A DNA stretch of 64,000 nucleotides from Henriciella sp. (GCA_013213785.1 JABSPZ010000005.1:124001-188000); one strand, 5' to 3'; counted from the stretch's first letter, positions 1-9,213 are shown. The notes: generated by a model not told the origin, from the letters alone. Numbers and translations are program-made.

Positions 1-1
1 G

Positions 2-754
2 CGAAGCTGGGACCGTGTCGCGGCACGCTTGGCGAAAACCTATCGGGTGATTGCTTTTGACCTTCGCGGACATGGTGAGAGCGATTGGGTGAGCGATGGC
101 GACTATGGCGTGATGGATCATGTCTTTGATCTGACCAGTCTCGTCGATATGCTTGAGCTGGGGCGGTTCACGCTGCTCGGACACTCTTTGGGCGGGAACA
201 TCACACTTCGTTTCACGGGCCTGTTCCCGGATCGAATCGAGAAACTGATCGCGATTGAAGGACTCGGCCCGTCACCGAAAATGCTGGTGGAGCGTCAATC
301 GCAACCGCTGACCGATCGGCTCGGTAATTGGATTGAACAGCGTCGATCACTTTCTGCCCGCGCACCGCGCGTGATGAAAGACTTGGCTGAAGCGGAAGGG
401 CGAATGAAGGCCGCCTTCTCGCACCTGCCGGATGACTTGATCCATCATTTGACCGAAACCGGCATCAAAACGAACTCAGACGGAACCGTCAGCTGGGCCT
501 ATGACCCTGCTGGGATGGGCCGATCTCCGGCGGATATCACGCACGATGATTTTGTTGAGCTGTGGACCAAGATTACGTGTCCGACTTGGCTGGTTTACGG
601 CGCCAGTAGCTGGGCTTCTAACCCGGCAGAAGACGGCCGCGCGCGCCATTTCCAGAATGCAACCGTGACCCTGATCGAAGAGGCTGGGCACTGGCTCCAC
701 CATGACCAATTTGACGATTTCATGGACCAGCTCGATAGCTTCCTTGGCAGCTAA
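2..754 (+). CDS. Alpha/beta hydrolase, 5'-truncated by window edge
   Basis: Alpha/beta-hydrolase-fold enzyme. The reading frame is already open at base 2 and continues upstream of the window, so the N-terminus (with the oxyanion HGG-type loop) is missing. Seen: the strand-turn motif FDLRGHGESDW, the nucleophile elbow GHSLGG (Ser about 62 residues into the visible part) and a C-terminal GHWLHH carrying the likely catalytic His. Where many relatives have an acid residue in a G-A-D-S type loop, this protein reads GASSW, so the catalytic acid may lie elsewhere (for example the nearby Glu/Asp of AEDG). Substrate cannot be told; such proteins are annotated as esterases, haloalkane dehalogenases or lactonases. 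It is followed 48 bp later by the CoaA-like kinase on the same strand. Confidence 0.85.
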   Translation, partial: RSWDRVAARLAKTYRVIAFDLRGHGESDWVSDGDYGVMDHVFDLTSLVDMLELGRFTLLGHSLGGNITLRFTGLFPDRIEKLIAIEGLGPSPKMLVERQSQPLTDRLGNWIEQRRSLSARAPRVMKDLAEAEGRMKAAFSHLPDDLIHHLTETGIKTNSDGTVSWAYDPAGMGRSPADITHDDFVELWTKITCPTWLVYGASSWASNPAEDGRARHFQNATVTLIEEAGHWLHHDQFDDFMDQLDSFLGS

Positions 755-802
755 GCTTTCGCATCTTAGAGACAGTGTTGAGCGATTAGCGCGGAGTGAG
801 CC

Positions 803-1549
803 ATGAGCACGGACCCTATCATTCCAATGACGGTCGGCATCGATGCGCTGGCGCAACGTGTTCACGAAATTCATGAAGCAGACCCGGGCTTGGTGATCGC
901 GCTGACTGGCTCTGTCGCGTCTGGGAAGAGCACGCTCGCACGGCATCTTGAGCAGAGCTTGGAGCCACGCCTGAGCGTCGAAACGGTTTCGACGGACGGC
1001 TTCTTATTCATGACGCAATACTTGCGCGACAATGGCTTGTTCGAACGCAAAGGGTTTCCGGAGACGTATGACTATCCTGCGATGCAAGCGGCCATCGCCT
1101 CCGTGCGCGCCGAGCCAACGAACTTTCCCGGGTATAGCCACATCACCTTTGATCCAGATCCAGCGCTGACGCGAACGGTGCAGCCGTCTGATGTGGTGAT
1201 TTTGGAAGGCCTTGGTTTTCGCCCGCGAAGCGATGACGGCGCGCCGAATGAGCCAGACGTGCTGATCTATCTCGATGCAGAGCTTGAGCATATTGAAGGC
1301 TGGTATTTAGAGCGGTTCCTACGCTTCTGGCACGCTGCGGAGCACGATCCGACGAGCTTCTATGCGCAGTTTCGACATATGAGTGAACCAGAGCTGATTG
1401 AGTTTGCAAAATCGGTCTGGGCGGGGATCAATCTGCCAAACCTCGAAAATCACATCATGCCAATGCGCGCGCATGCGGACCTGGTCGTCAAGAAAGACGC
1501 CGACCATGCGATCACAATCACGCACGATCGCTGGGCGCACAGCGCTTAG
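803..1549 (+). CDS. Type I pantothenate kinase-like (CoaA family) P-loop kinase
   Basis: P-loop kinase resembling bacterial type I pantothenate kinase, the first step of coenzyme A synthesis in the cytosol. Seen: Walker A GSVASGKST at about residues 36-44, then STDGFLF, a KGFPETYD segment, YSHITFDP and ILEGLGF, which follow the CoaA order (E. coli has TTDGFL, KKGFPESYD, YSHLIYD and ILEGLN). The C-terminal part has the W-x-x-I-N-x-x-N-L-x-x-x-I pattern of the family. At 248 residues it is shorter than the usual 310-320, lacking about 60 N-terminal residues, so it may be a divergent paralogue with another small-molecule substrate. ATG at 803 follows GGAG-like bases (cgGAGtgagcc). Confidence 0.75.
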   Translation: MSTDPIIPMTVGIDALAQRVHEIHEADPGLVIALTGSVASGKSTLARHLEQSLEPRLSVETVSTDGFLFMTQYLRDNGLFERKGFPETYDYPAMQAAIASVRAEPTNFPGYSHITFDPDPALTRTVQPSDVVILEGLGFRPRSDDGAPNEPDVLIYLDAELEHIEGWYLERFLRFWHAAEHDPTSFYAQFRHMSEPELIEFAKSVWAGINLPNLENHIMPMRAHADLVVKKDADHAITITHDRWAHSA

Positions 1550-1608
1550 GGGCTTGTGATCCTTCTTTCGAGAACTGATATGGGCGCTTCAATTCCGAGA
1601 GGCGATCC

Positions 1609-2076
1609 ATGACCCGCGCAGAAACCTATGCAGAGCTGAAAGCCGAAATCGACAGCGTCGTGGCGTGGGAGACGTATGTCCCAGCGCGTTATGCCAGTGC
1701 TGCATGTTTGCTGTCGCAGGCTTTCTCACCGCGCTTCTTTTGGACCGGCTTCTATGTGGTCGATCCACTGAAACCCGAAGAACTGGTGGTGGGCCCTTAC
1801 CAAGGCACACTGGGCTGTTTGCGGATCCCGTTTGGAAAAGGTGTCTGCGGCGCCTGCGCTGATCGTCAGGAAAGCATCATCGTCCCCGATGTTCACGCTT
1901 TCCCAGGCCACATTGCCTGTGACATCCGGACCAATTCCGAGATCGTCGTCCCTGTCTTTGATGCAGACGGCGCCCTCGCTGCCGTCTTAGATGTCGACAG
2001 CGAGCAAGCCGATGCGTTCGATGAGGTCGACCGGTTAGGGCTGGAGGCTATCTGTCGAAGCCTCCTCACCGCCTAG
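1609..2076 (+). CDS. msrC: Free methionine-(R)-sulfoxide reductase (GAF domain)
   Basis: Single GAF-domain enzyme that reduces free methionine-R-sulfoxide in the cytosol, using thioredoxin for recycling. Seen: WTGFYVVD near residue 45, GPYQGTLGCLRIPFGKGVCG, then HIACDIRTNSEIVVP. Cysteines at 70, 80 and 104 have exactly the 10- and 24-residue spacing of Cys84, Cys94 and Cys118 in the E. coli enzyme, which are the redox and catalytic cysteines. Length 155 fits the family (about 150-165). Its last 42 bp overlap the 3' end of the convergent carboxylesterase gene. Confidence 0.93.
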   Translation: MTRAETYAELKAEIDSVVAWETYVPARYASAACLLSQAFSPRFFWTGFYVVDPLKPEELVVGPYQGTLGCLRIPFGKGVCGACADRQESIIVPDVHAFPGHIACDIRTNSEIVVPVFDADGALAAVLDVDSEQADAFDEVDRLGLEAICRSLLTA

Positions 2077-3831
2077 CGCCAATACCGGCTCGTCCACCTG
2101 CGGCGTGATCTGTGGCACGGCCGCTTGGATCCGGCTGAGCAACTGGCGTTCCATAATATCGAGCTTTTCGGCGCGGACGCCCGTTTTCACCTCGATGGAC
2201 GGATTAAACGTCATCCACTCATCGCGCGCGGCATCATAGACTGGCCAAGCCGGAAGATCGCTTCCGTTTGGATTGCCGGTCTTGGCGAAATTCGTCCAAT
2301 ACTCGCCCATCGCAGCCGTCAGTGTTTCATCTTCCTCCGTGAGCCCAGCAAGAGGACTATGCGATCCGAAGACAAAGAAGATTTCGGAGGCGTGGAAGGC
2401 TCCAATCGTCTGGGTCTTAGACGGTGGGACGCGCGTGAAATGGTACAGGTAAGACGGTATACCGCTTTGCGTGTTCGCTTGGGCCAAGAAGCGCATATGA
2501 ACGCCGAAGAGATCATCTCCCAGCATGTCCATTTCAGCTTTCTGATAGGTCTCAGGATCGTCTAATCCATAAAGGTCGATCAAAGCCTTCGCATCGGTGT
2601 CACCGTAAAGCTCACGAAGCAAAGCGAGACGGTCCTCCAAGGCTTCCGGAAATTCTGGCGCAAGCACGGTCGGGATTTTCATGCTCGGATAGAACAGCGT
2701 GGCTTCATCCGCATTGTATCCTGCCAAGATCGGAACATTGTGGATGTCGCCATCTCGGATCGCAGCGCCCATCAGTTTCGGAATGACGACGCCATCAACC
2801 GTCGGCAAAGCATATCCACCAAGATGCTGCTTGTTGGCGATGTGAGCGACGATGTCGTCCGCTGGGATCGCGCGAAGGTCAGCCGCGTTGGCGTCCGCGG
2901 CAGCAATGCCATCAAAGAATTCCAGCCCCGCATCATGCATGCTCATCCGGCCTTCAATCGCCGTTGTCAGCCCGTTGGCATTATAGCTAGAGGCCCCGCT
3001 CTGTAGGATGGCTTTGTGGAACAGGCCTTCGCTGAGCGGCGTTGACATGATCTCAGTAACGGATTGCGCGCCCGCGCTTTCGCCGAAGATTGTGACATTG
3101 TCTGGGTCCCCGCCAAAGGCGGCAATATTGTCTTTGATCCAAGCCAAAGCTGCGACTTGGTCGAGCAAACCGTAATTGCCTGACACACCGCGAGGGTCAT
3201 CCGCGCTCAACGCAGGATGCGCGACATAGCCGAACGGTCCCAGTCGATAATTGACTGTCACCAAGACAACGCCATTCTCGACTAGCTGATTGGCTTGATA
3301 GATACCTTGCGAGCCGGCGCCTGTTTGGTGACTGCCGCCATGGATCCAGACCATCACGGGCTGAAGATCTGTTCCGTCTGCGTTTGCCGTGCGGACGTTC
3401 AAAAACAAGCAGTCTTCGCTTTCTACCGGTGGCGGGCCGCTTTGGAGGGCGATCGTGGCCAGGTGGCGCTGAACTGCGTTCAGGCCCATTCCGTTCAACA
3501 GGTCATTCAGGAACTCGCCGCTGCCAGAGCGTGCCTGCATACATTCTGCGCCGAACGTTTTGCCATCTCGAACGCCGTCCCAATTGAGAGCAGGCTGAGG
3601 TGCGCGCCAACGCAGCTCCCCAACTGGCGGGGTTGCAAATGGAATTCCGTTGACCTGAATGATGTCAGCATTGCTGGCATCGAGACCCGCTTGAATATCG
3701 CCTTGGCTCAGTGAGAGGACAGGGCCGTCTTCAAGCGGTGGCGGCGCCTTGGTGATCATCCAAATCAATCCGCCATAAGCCGCGGCAGCAAGCGCTGCGA
3801 GGGCGGCAAGAGCAATTAGGAGCCATTTCAT
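2035..3831 (-). CDS. Carboxylesterase type B (COesterase family), membrane-anchored or secreted
   Basis: Type B carboxylesterase of about 598 residues, expected to hydrolyse carboxylic esters in the periplasm. Seen: an N-terminal hydrophobic segment (residues about 3-26) acting as signal anchor, the oxyanion loop WIHGGSH near 163-169, nucleophile elbow FGESAG with Ser about 252, acid Glu about 376 in ADEATLF, and His about 480 in FHASE, a complete triad. I start at 3831 because that ATG overlaps the stop of the upstream DUF1330 gene (ATGA), giving coupling and a clean signal sequence; a start 21 bp upstream would add charged residues before it. The gene ends inside antisense msrC. It is last in a minus-strand run beginning at the S9 peptidase. 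Confidence 0.9.
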   Translation of the reverse strand: MKWLLIALAALAALAAAAYGGLIWMITKAPPPLEDGPVLSLSQGDIQAGLDASNADIIQVNGIPFATPPVGELRWRAPQPALNWDGVRDGKTFGAECMQARSGSGEFLNDLLNGMGLNAVQRHLATIALQSGPPPVESEDCLFLNVRTANADGTDLQPVMVWIHGGSHQTGAGSQGIYQANQLVENGVVLVTVNYRLGPFGYVAHPALSADDPRGVSGNYGLLDQVAALAWIKDNIAAFGGDPDNVTIFGESAGAQSVTEIMSTPLSEGLFHKAILQSGASSYNANGLTTAIEGRMSMHDAGLEFFDGIAAADANAADLRAIPADDIVAHIANKQHLGGYALPTVDGVVIPKLMGAAIRDGDIHNVPILAGYNADEATLFYPSMKIPTVLAPEFPEALEDRLALLRELYGDTDAKALIDLYGLDDPETYQKAEMDMLGDDLFGVHMRFLAQANTQSGIPSYLYHFTRVPPSKTQTIGAFHASEIFFVFGSHSPLAGLTEEDETLTAAMGEYWTNFAKTGNPNGSDLPAWPVYDAARDEWMTFNPSIEVKTGVRAEKLDIMERQLLSRIQAAVPQITPQVDEPVLALGGEEASTDSLQP

Positions 3832-4250
3832 TGTTCTTCTCCATGCAACCAAAGTGGCCGCGTTACGATGAGTTCTTGGCAGAGCAGCCCAGCATCGCGG
3901 TGCCGGGACATGGATTTATAGTCTGGATGATTCAGCGTCGTGATGAAAGCCTGCCGGGTCGGAAACGAGTTCACAAGAACGCCATCCCAATTCCCGCCGC
4001 CAATGAAATATCGCTCCACGGTCGCGAGCAAGCTGGTCGTGCCACCAACTTCAGCCGCCGCTTTTGTGAAGGCTTCGGAATAGCGGATATAGGCCGTCTC
4101 GCCTGAGCAATCTTCGCCAAATTCTGGATCGGACTCTTTGTACTCTGCTTTGACGCGAAACTTTAGCAGGTTCACTTGGCTGACGGGCCCCTCATGCGGG
4201 TCATCTCGAAAGGCCCGAAACTGATCCGCGGTCGGTTGAAAAGCTGGCAT
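3828..4250 (-). CDS. DUF1330-type ferredoxin-like fold protein
   Basis: Protein of 140 residues resembling the DUF1330/Dabb-like alpha-beta barrel family, of unknown biochemical role. Seen: PVSQVNLLKFR near residue 22, the TAYIRYSEAFTKAA helix, then ERYFIGGGNWDGVLVNSFPTRQAFITTLNHPDY, the typical sequence of these small proteins (hydrophobic strand, W-D, F-x-x-x-x-A-F). The start is at 4250 because a strong GGAGG lies 8 bases upstream; the open frame extends to 4313 but without such a site. Its stop overlaps the carboxylesterase start by 4 bp. Confidence 0.75.
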   Translation of the reverse strand: MPAFQPTADQFRAFRDDPHEGPVSQVNLLKFRVKAEYKESDPEFGEDCSGETAYIRYSEAFTKAAAEVGGTTSLLATVERYFIGGGNWDGVLVNSFPTRQAFITTLNHPDYKSMSRHRDAGLLCQELIVTRPLWLHGEEQ

Positions 4251-4312
4251 GAGACGTCCTCCACATCGGTTGGATATATTAGCCTCTGCGGGCAGGACAA
4301 TTGCAAGCCTCA

Positions 4313-4879
4313 CTACGCGTTAGGGCGCAGCTCTGGATGCTTGAGGAAGTATCGCTCGGCGTAAAAGAGCGCGGCAGAATGTAGAGCATGCTGCACCTCA
4401 AAGTCCTCATATGCGAGGAACTTGGAGTACGGCATCTCTAGGACTTCAATCTCTTCATTGGGATCAAGAGATTGTTTGGAGGAGGGCGTGCAGCCGAGCG
4501 CGAGATAATAGAACAGCTCATTGTCCTGTGTCGCAGGGTTTGGATAACACTGACCAATCAGCCGCATCTCGCGCGCTTCATACCCCGTCTCTTCGACGAG
4601 TTCGCGGCGCCCAGCGAGTTCCCAATCTGTCTCGCCTGGATCTGAAACACCGCCGGGAAAGGCCGTCAGGATCTTCTGCGCGGCATGCCTGTATTCTCGA
4701 ACCAGGACGACGTTTCCTGCGTCGGTGACCGGAACAATCGTCACCCAAGGGGTCTGCTCGATGACATGGTAGGTCTCAACCACATGTCCATCAGCGCGCT
4801 CGCACTTATCCGTGCGAATGCCGAGATACTGGTCTCGAAACGTCTGTTTGCTCTCAAGGATTTTCCAAGGTTTAGTCAA
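4313..4879 (-). CDS. Nudix hydrolase, ADP-ribose pyrophosphatase-like
   Basis: Nudix pyrophosphohydrolase of 188 residues, closest in layout to ADP-sugar/ADP-ribose pyrophosphatases: TPWVTIVPVTDAGNVVLV, then REYRHAA, then the Nudix box from Gly77 to Tyr100 with RELVEETGY at the end. The box is slightly unusual: eight residues, not seven, separate the first Glu (GE at 82-83) from the Arg-Glu pair, so the loop is one residue longer than the consensus GX5EX7REUXEEXGU. The metal-binding REXXEE core is intact, so activity is expected. It starts 4 bp after the preceding gene's stop, in a tight minus-strand run. Confidence 0.88.
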   Translation of the reverse strand: MTKPWKILESKQTFRDQYLGIRTDKCERADGHVVETYHVIEQTPWVTIVPVTDAGNVVLVREYRHAAQKILTAFPGGVSDPGETDWELAGRRELVEETGYEAREMRLIGQCYPNPATQDNELFYYLALGCTPSSKQSLDPNEEIEVLEMPYSKFLAYEDFEVQHALHSAALFYAERYFLKHPELRPNA

Positions 4880-4883
4880 TAGC

Positions 4884-5297
4884 CTACTCCAAACGCATTA
4901 TGCTCGCGGGGCAACTCTTCAGAGCATTTCCAAGTCGAAGCATGAGCTTAGGCTGCTCCTTGAGCATCCGATTATGGAAAAACCGGAGGCCGGATTCGTT
5001 TCCAGTCTCCAGGTACCAGGTCTCCTCATAGAAATCTTTTTCCTTGAGAATGCTTGCGGATGTCTCGGCGCGGCACTGGCAGTTTTTGGATGATGTGCCG
5101 CTTTGTACGCACGCCTTAACGCGTATTTTGATCGCGGAATCTTTTGTGTACTTCGGCATGACGCGAGCCCCGTCAGGTTCAATAACCACCGGAACATCCT
5201 GAAGTGTTTTCTCGGGCGTCACATAGAACAAGTTTTGCGCCGCCGCTGAGCCGACCAAAAACAGTAATCCTATCGCCCCCACAATCGATCGCATCAT
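4884..5297 (-). CDS. Small secreted protein, function unknown
   Basis: I do not recognise this 137-residue protein. It begins with a clear signal peptide (Met-Met-Arg then GAIGLLFLVGSAAA, cleavage probably after AAA-Q near residue 21). The mature part has four cysteines, including a C-x-C pair (CQCRAE near 73-78), suggesting disulfides in the periplasm. Two in-frame ATGs lie side by side at 5297 and 5294. It starts 4 bp downstream of the S9 peptidase stop and 4 bp upstream of the Nudix gene, so it is almost certainly co-transcribed with them. Confidence 0.75.
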   Translation of the reverse strand: MMRSIVGAIGLLFLVGSAAAQNLFYVTPEKTLQDVPVVIEPDGARVMPKYTKDSAIKIRVKACVQSGTSSKNCQCRAETSASILKEKDFYEETWYLETGNESGLRFFHNRMLKEQPKLMLRLGNALKSCPASIMRLE

Positions 5298-5301
5298 TGT
5301 C

Positions 5302-7620
5302 CTACTCCTCTTTCAAATGCCGATCCAAAAAGTTCATTCGGGTTTTCATCAAATGCGTGCCGAGCTTTTCACCGCGGATACCATGGCGTTGGCCGGGATA
5401 GGTCATCAATTCGAAGATCGTTCCGCGTTGCTGAAGCTCTGCCATCAGACGGGTCGTGTTGTCGAAAGTGACATTGTCGTCCGCCATGCCGTGGATCAGC
5501 ATCAGGTTCGGCAGCTCGTTTTCGAGCTTCTCCAGGTGATAGAAGACCGATGATTTGTCATATCCGTCGGCATTGTCTTGCGGCGTGTCCATATAGCGCT
5601 CGGTGTAGAACGTGTCATACAGCGCCCAATCGGTAACCGGCGCGCCAGCCACAGCTGCTGCAAAGGTCCCTTCCGGTGCCTGCAGGATGGTCATCAGGGT
5701 CATGTAGCCACCATACGACCAGCCTTGGATACCAACCTTGTCGCCATCGACATAAGGTTGCGACTTCAACCAATCGACGCCGACCAGGAGATCCCGGACC
5801 TCCGGAATGCCCATCTGGCGGTAAATCACGTCTTCAAATTTTCGGCCGCGATTTGCCATGCCGCGATTGTCCAACCGGAAGACGACATAGCCCTGGCGAG
5901 AATAGAATTGATCTGACAAACGTTCCCAATTGCGATTGACGGTCTGCGCATGCGGTCCGCCATAGGTTTCAACGAGAGCCGGATACTTCTGGCTTGGATC
6001 GAAGTCTGGCGGGAGCTGGACCGAGTAATAAAGCGTCTGGCCATCATCGGCGGTCAGGGTGCCGTATTCCGGCACAGTATGGTTCTCGAGATACGGCGCG
6101 TAGGGATGCGTCTCATCCAGCTTGTTTTCTTCGATCCAGGTGATCAAAGACCCATCCGCGCGGTACAGTCCAGTTTGTGAGGGCTGGGTCGGGCTGGAGC
6201 TGACTCCGACAAAACTTTCGCCGTACGGTGCCATCGTGACCGCCCAGAATTTCCCGAGTTCGGTAATCCGCGTTGGCTCGCCGCCATTGATTGGAATGCT
6301 ATAAAGATGGCGCTCCAGCGGGGTATCACCAAAGCCGGTGAAGAAGATCTTGCCCGCGTCTTCCAGAACACCCGCCAGGCGATCCACGGTGAACGTATCT
6401 GGCGTCAACGGCACGAACTCTTCGCGTGCATCGGCGCGGCTGGCGAGGATCTGGCGGTGCCCACCCGGCGTTTCGGCGGTCAGCGTGTACATGAAGGCTG
6501 CGGTGCTGAAATCGCTCTGTAGATTGATCCAAGTCTCATGGACCTCGCTGAACACATAGGCAGGATCTGTCGCGATTCGTCCGCCATCGGACGGCATCTT
6601 GACCGTGGTGATATCATAGTCTGTCTGGTCGCGGTTGATCCGGCCAATGAACAGGTTTTCGCCGCCGGTGCGCCCCTTTCGGAAATAGACGCGGGCGAGA
6701 TACTGATCGGTGGCCGGGCCCCAATCGTCGCGGCGCCAATTGATCTTTGTGACCTCGCCGGTCGCCATATCTCGGACGAACAGATCGACAATCGCGTTCG
6801 GACGCCCTGCGCGTGGATAGCGTTGATCAATGACGGTGACGTCTTCGGCAGCAATGTCGAAGCGCGGGATGATGTCGACCGTGCTCTCATCGACTTTTGT
6901 ATAGGCGAGGAAGCGATCATCCGGACTCCACCAATAGCCGGTATAGCGATCCATCTCTTCCTGCGCGACAAACTCTGCGACGCCGTAAGCGATGGCGTTT
7001 GCTGGATCACCTGCTGGGGTGAGGCGGCTCTCAGTTCCGGTCTCCAAATTGATCGCAAAGACTGCGCCGTCCCGAACGAAGCTGACAAAGCCGCCATCTG
7101 GTGAAACTTTCGCATCATATTCGAATGCGTCCGTGTCGGTCAGCTGCCGCGCTTCTGCGCCAGCGCTCGTGAGTGAGACCAAATGCAAGTCACCACCAAT
7201 CGGGACCAGGATTGTATCCGCAGTTCCCCAATCATAAGCGACGATCCCTTTGCGACCGGCGATGCGCTTGCGTTCGCGCAGCGCTTTTTCTTCTTCGGAG
7301 AGCTCAACTTCTTCTGGCTCTAAGATCTTGGAGTCGACCAGTAGGCTTTGCTCGCCCGTTGCGACATCAAACTGCCAAAGGTCGAACCGGTCGCCTTCAT
7401 CGTCGCGCGCCTTGAGAAAGGTGACGCGTTTGCCATCTGGGCTGTATTTGACGCCGCTTGGTGTTGGGCCAGACAGGCTGGGGCTAGCAAAGAGGCGTTC
7501 AATTGTAAGGGGTTCTTGGTCGACCATGGCGCTTGTTTCAGTTGGTGAAGTTTGGGCGAGCGGCGCAGCACATGCGCTCGCAAGCAACATGGCAGCCGGA
7601 ATAAGAAGTGATTTCAACAT
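5302..7620 (-). CDS. S9B prolyl oligopeptidase / dipeptidyl peptidase IV family
   Basis: Secreted serine peptidase of 772 residues, the usual length for bacterial DPP-IV-like enzymes that remove Xaa-Pro dipeptides from peptides in the periplasm. Seen: signal peptide (residues 1-18, with Cys17 in LASAC, a borderline lipobox), an N-terminal beta-propeller (about 40-500) containing the DPP-IV EE-type signature VAEFVAQEEMDRYTGYW, and a C-terminal alpha/beta-hydrolase domain. Catalytic residues: Ser635 in GWSYGGY, Asp about 714-715 in HGMADDNV, and His746 in GQRHG. First gene of the minus-strand run 7620-2035, and likely the cluster's main function (peptide scavenging). Confidence 0.93.
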   Translation of the reverse strand: MLKSLLIPAAMLLASACAAPLAQTSPTETSAMVDQEPLTIERLFASPSLSGPTPSGVKYSPDGKRVTFLKARDDEGDRFDLWQFDVATGEQSLLVDSKILEPEEVELSEEEKALRERKRIAGRKGIVAYDWGTADTILVPIGGDLHLVSLTSAGAEARQLTDTDAFEYDAKVSPDGGFVSFVRDGAVFAINLETGTESRLTPAGDPANAIAYGVAEFVAQEEMDRYTGYWWSPDDRFLAYTKVDESTVDIIPRFDIAAEDVTVIDQRYPRAGRPNAIVDLFVRDMATGEVTKINWRRDDWGPATDQYLARVYFRKGRTGGENLFIGRINRDQTDYDITTVKMPSDGGRIATDPAYVFSEVHETWINLQSDFSTAAFMYTLTAETPGGHRQILASRADAREEFVPLTPDTFTVDRLAGVLEDAGKIFFTGFGDTPLERHLYSIPINGGEPTRITELGKFWAVTMAPYGESFVGVSSSPTQPSQTGLYRADGSLITWIEENKLDETHPYAPYLENHTVPEYGTLTADDGQTLYYSVQLPPDFDPSQKYPALVETYGGPHAQTVNRNWERLSDQFYSRQGYVVFRLDNRGMANRGRKFEDVIYRQMGIPEVRDLLVGVDWLKSQPYVDGDKVGIQGWSYGGYMTLMTILQAPEGTFAAAVAGAPVTDWALYDTFYTERYMDTPQDNADGYDKSSVFYHLEKLENELPNLMLIHGMADDNVTFDNTTRLMAELQQRGTIFELMTYPGQRHGIRGEKLGTHLMKTRMNFLDRHLKEE

Positions 7621-7674
7621 GGGAAGCAGGGCTAACCTGCCCCGTTCCGCTTGTCAGCCCTTTAGCGCAAAGCG

Positions 7675-8283
7675 CTAGATCTCTTCACCATCATCCTCGA
7701 GAATACGGTCGAGCAGTTTCTGGATTTCTGCATTTGAATCGCCGCCGCCAAAACTCATCGCGCCGGATGAGAAGGTCGTGCCAAAAGTCTTCACCAGAGT
7801 CACGGTTTGGGCGAGGGCAGAGACGAAGTCTTCTTGGGTCAGAGTCGTCAGGCGGTGCATGAAGGTCGACCAGAGTTGGCCTTGCGCAACGGCGTAGCGG
7901 ACATCGAGCGCCGTATCGAAATTGGTTTGCATCAGGCGCCGCAATTGCGGCCCGGAAAGACCGTCGCTGGGTCGAATCTGAGAGAAAAGGCGCATCCGAT
8001 CTGCGTTCACGTCAAAGACGAGCGTTACCATTGTATCATCGATCGTGAATGTGGCGCCGTTTGCGGTGAGCCGTGCCTCCTCATCAATGGCGGTGACTAT
8101 GGCGAGCAACTCTGCCGCTGCTTCCACCGTTGGTGCGACCTCGACGTCCGGCTCAGCCTCTGGCGCGGTTTCGTCCTGTGTCGCTGGTGGTGCCTCCTCT
8201 TGAGCGAAGGCCAGAAGCGGTGAGGTCATCCAGATTGAGCTCATAAAGAGCCCGGTGATGATGGCATTGCGTGCGCGAAACAT
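7675..8283 (-). CDS. Periplasmic protein of unknown function
   Basis: Unrecognised 202-residue protein. Signal peptide 1-28 ending LLAFAQ, then an acidic Pro/Glu/Ala-rich linker (about 29-55), then a folded alpha/beta region of about 145 residues with DDTMVTLVFDVNADRMRLFS and LRRLMQTNFDTALDVRYAV, which reads like a small domain sensing or binding module, not an enzyme with a visible active site. The start follows GGAG 7 bases upstream. It lies 54 bp upstream of the S9 peptidase on the same strand and could be co-transcribed with it. Confidence 0.7.
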   Translation of the reverse strand: MFRARNAIITGLFMSSIWMTSPLLAFAQEEAPPATQDETAPEAEPDVEVAPTVEAAAELLAIVTAIDEEARLTANGATFTIDDTMVTLVFDVNADRMRLFSQIRPSDGLSGPQLRRLMQTNFDTALDVRYAVAQGQLWSTFMHRLTTLTQEDFVSALAQTVTLVKTFGTTFSSGAMSFGGGDSNAEIQKLLDRILEDDGEEI

Positions 8284-8385
8284 GACGTCTCCTTTCGGGT
8301 CTGTCTAAGCTTATGGTGCTGGCATGTGGCGGCAACACGCATTCCGCCCACAAGAGATCATGTCTTCGTGATCGCAGTCTTTCGG

Positions 8386-9126
8386 CTACAAGCCGAGTTG
8401 GAAACTAGCCCATTGCCCTGCGCCATACCCCGCCAGAAAAGCCACGGCGAAATCGATTGCCATTATGAAGACAGCAACAACAACCGCGCGGGTATATAGA
8501 CCCGCTGGTGAGAACTCGCCCGACATTCCGCGCGCATACGTCACCCCGAACGCGAGCAGGCTCAGAAGAAACCCGATGACCGTAGACATCACAAGCTGAT
8601 CAACAGACAAAAACGGCATGTCGAACACTGACAGCGTGGCAAGCGCAATCCCGACAGACGCGACTCCGAAATAAAGGCGAATGCGTGCGACCCACGGCGT
8701 TCCCTTACCCCAAACGAAAAGGATTGAGGCCGCGAGCGTATGAACCAGCATGTAGGAAAACGGATAGAGAAAGTTGTACGCGGCAAACGTTGCGCCTAGC
8801 ATTTCATCTACAGGTGGCGCATTCGGTTCGTCCGCGAGCTTTTCTGAGAGCTCTAACAGCAAAGTTTGATAGAGCACTCCATCTTCGGAGGTCCAAAAGA
8901 AGCTAAGTAGGCTGAACACGGTAAGAATCGAAAAGGCCAACCGCATGGTGGGCGTATAACGACTTCGCCAATCGAACACGCGGGCACTTTCAAATACGCG
9001 CTTGGGCCGGGCAATCAGGTCCCAAAGTGTCCTTGCACCGCGTATATTCAGGCCGAACAAATCGGCCAGAAGCGAGTCGAAATCCGGTTTCTCGTTTGCC
9101 CGATCTGGGGTCACTTCGTCACGCAT
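8386..9126 (-). CDS. Multi-pass inner-membrane protein of unknown function
   Basis: Protein of 246 residues with a cytoplasmic N-terminal arm (1-63) and about five transmembrane helices (near 64-82, 113-141, 150-170, 180-202, 212-238). The N-terminal arm has RTLWDLIARPKRVFES followed by RYTPTMRL, a conserved-looking amphipathic pattern seen in alphaproteobacterial membrane proteins of the Yip1/DUF3667-like kind; I cannot name the family with certainty. No catalytic or transport motif is visible. It is transcribed divergently from ettA. Confidence 0.65.
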   Translation of the reverse strand: MRDEVTPDRANEKPDFDSLLADLFGLNIRGARTLWDLIARPKRVFESARVFDWRSRYTPTMRLAFSILTVFSLLSFFWTSEDGVLYQTLLLELSEKLADEPNAPPVDEMLGATFAAYNFLYPFSYMLVHTLAASILFVWGKGTPWVARIRLYFGVASVGIALATLSVFDMPFLSVDQLVMSTVIGFLLSLLAFGVTYARGMSGEFSPAGLYTRAVVVAVFIMAIDFAVAFLAGYGAGQWASFQLGL

Positions 9127-9213
9127 GATAGGTCCTGTCCCCCATTGCCTCTTGCACTATTTAGGTGCGTGAGTAACACACGGCAGAATCTATCGAATTT
9201 GGAGCAGTGCGCC

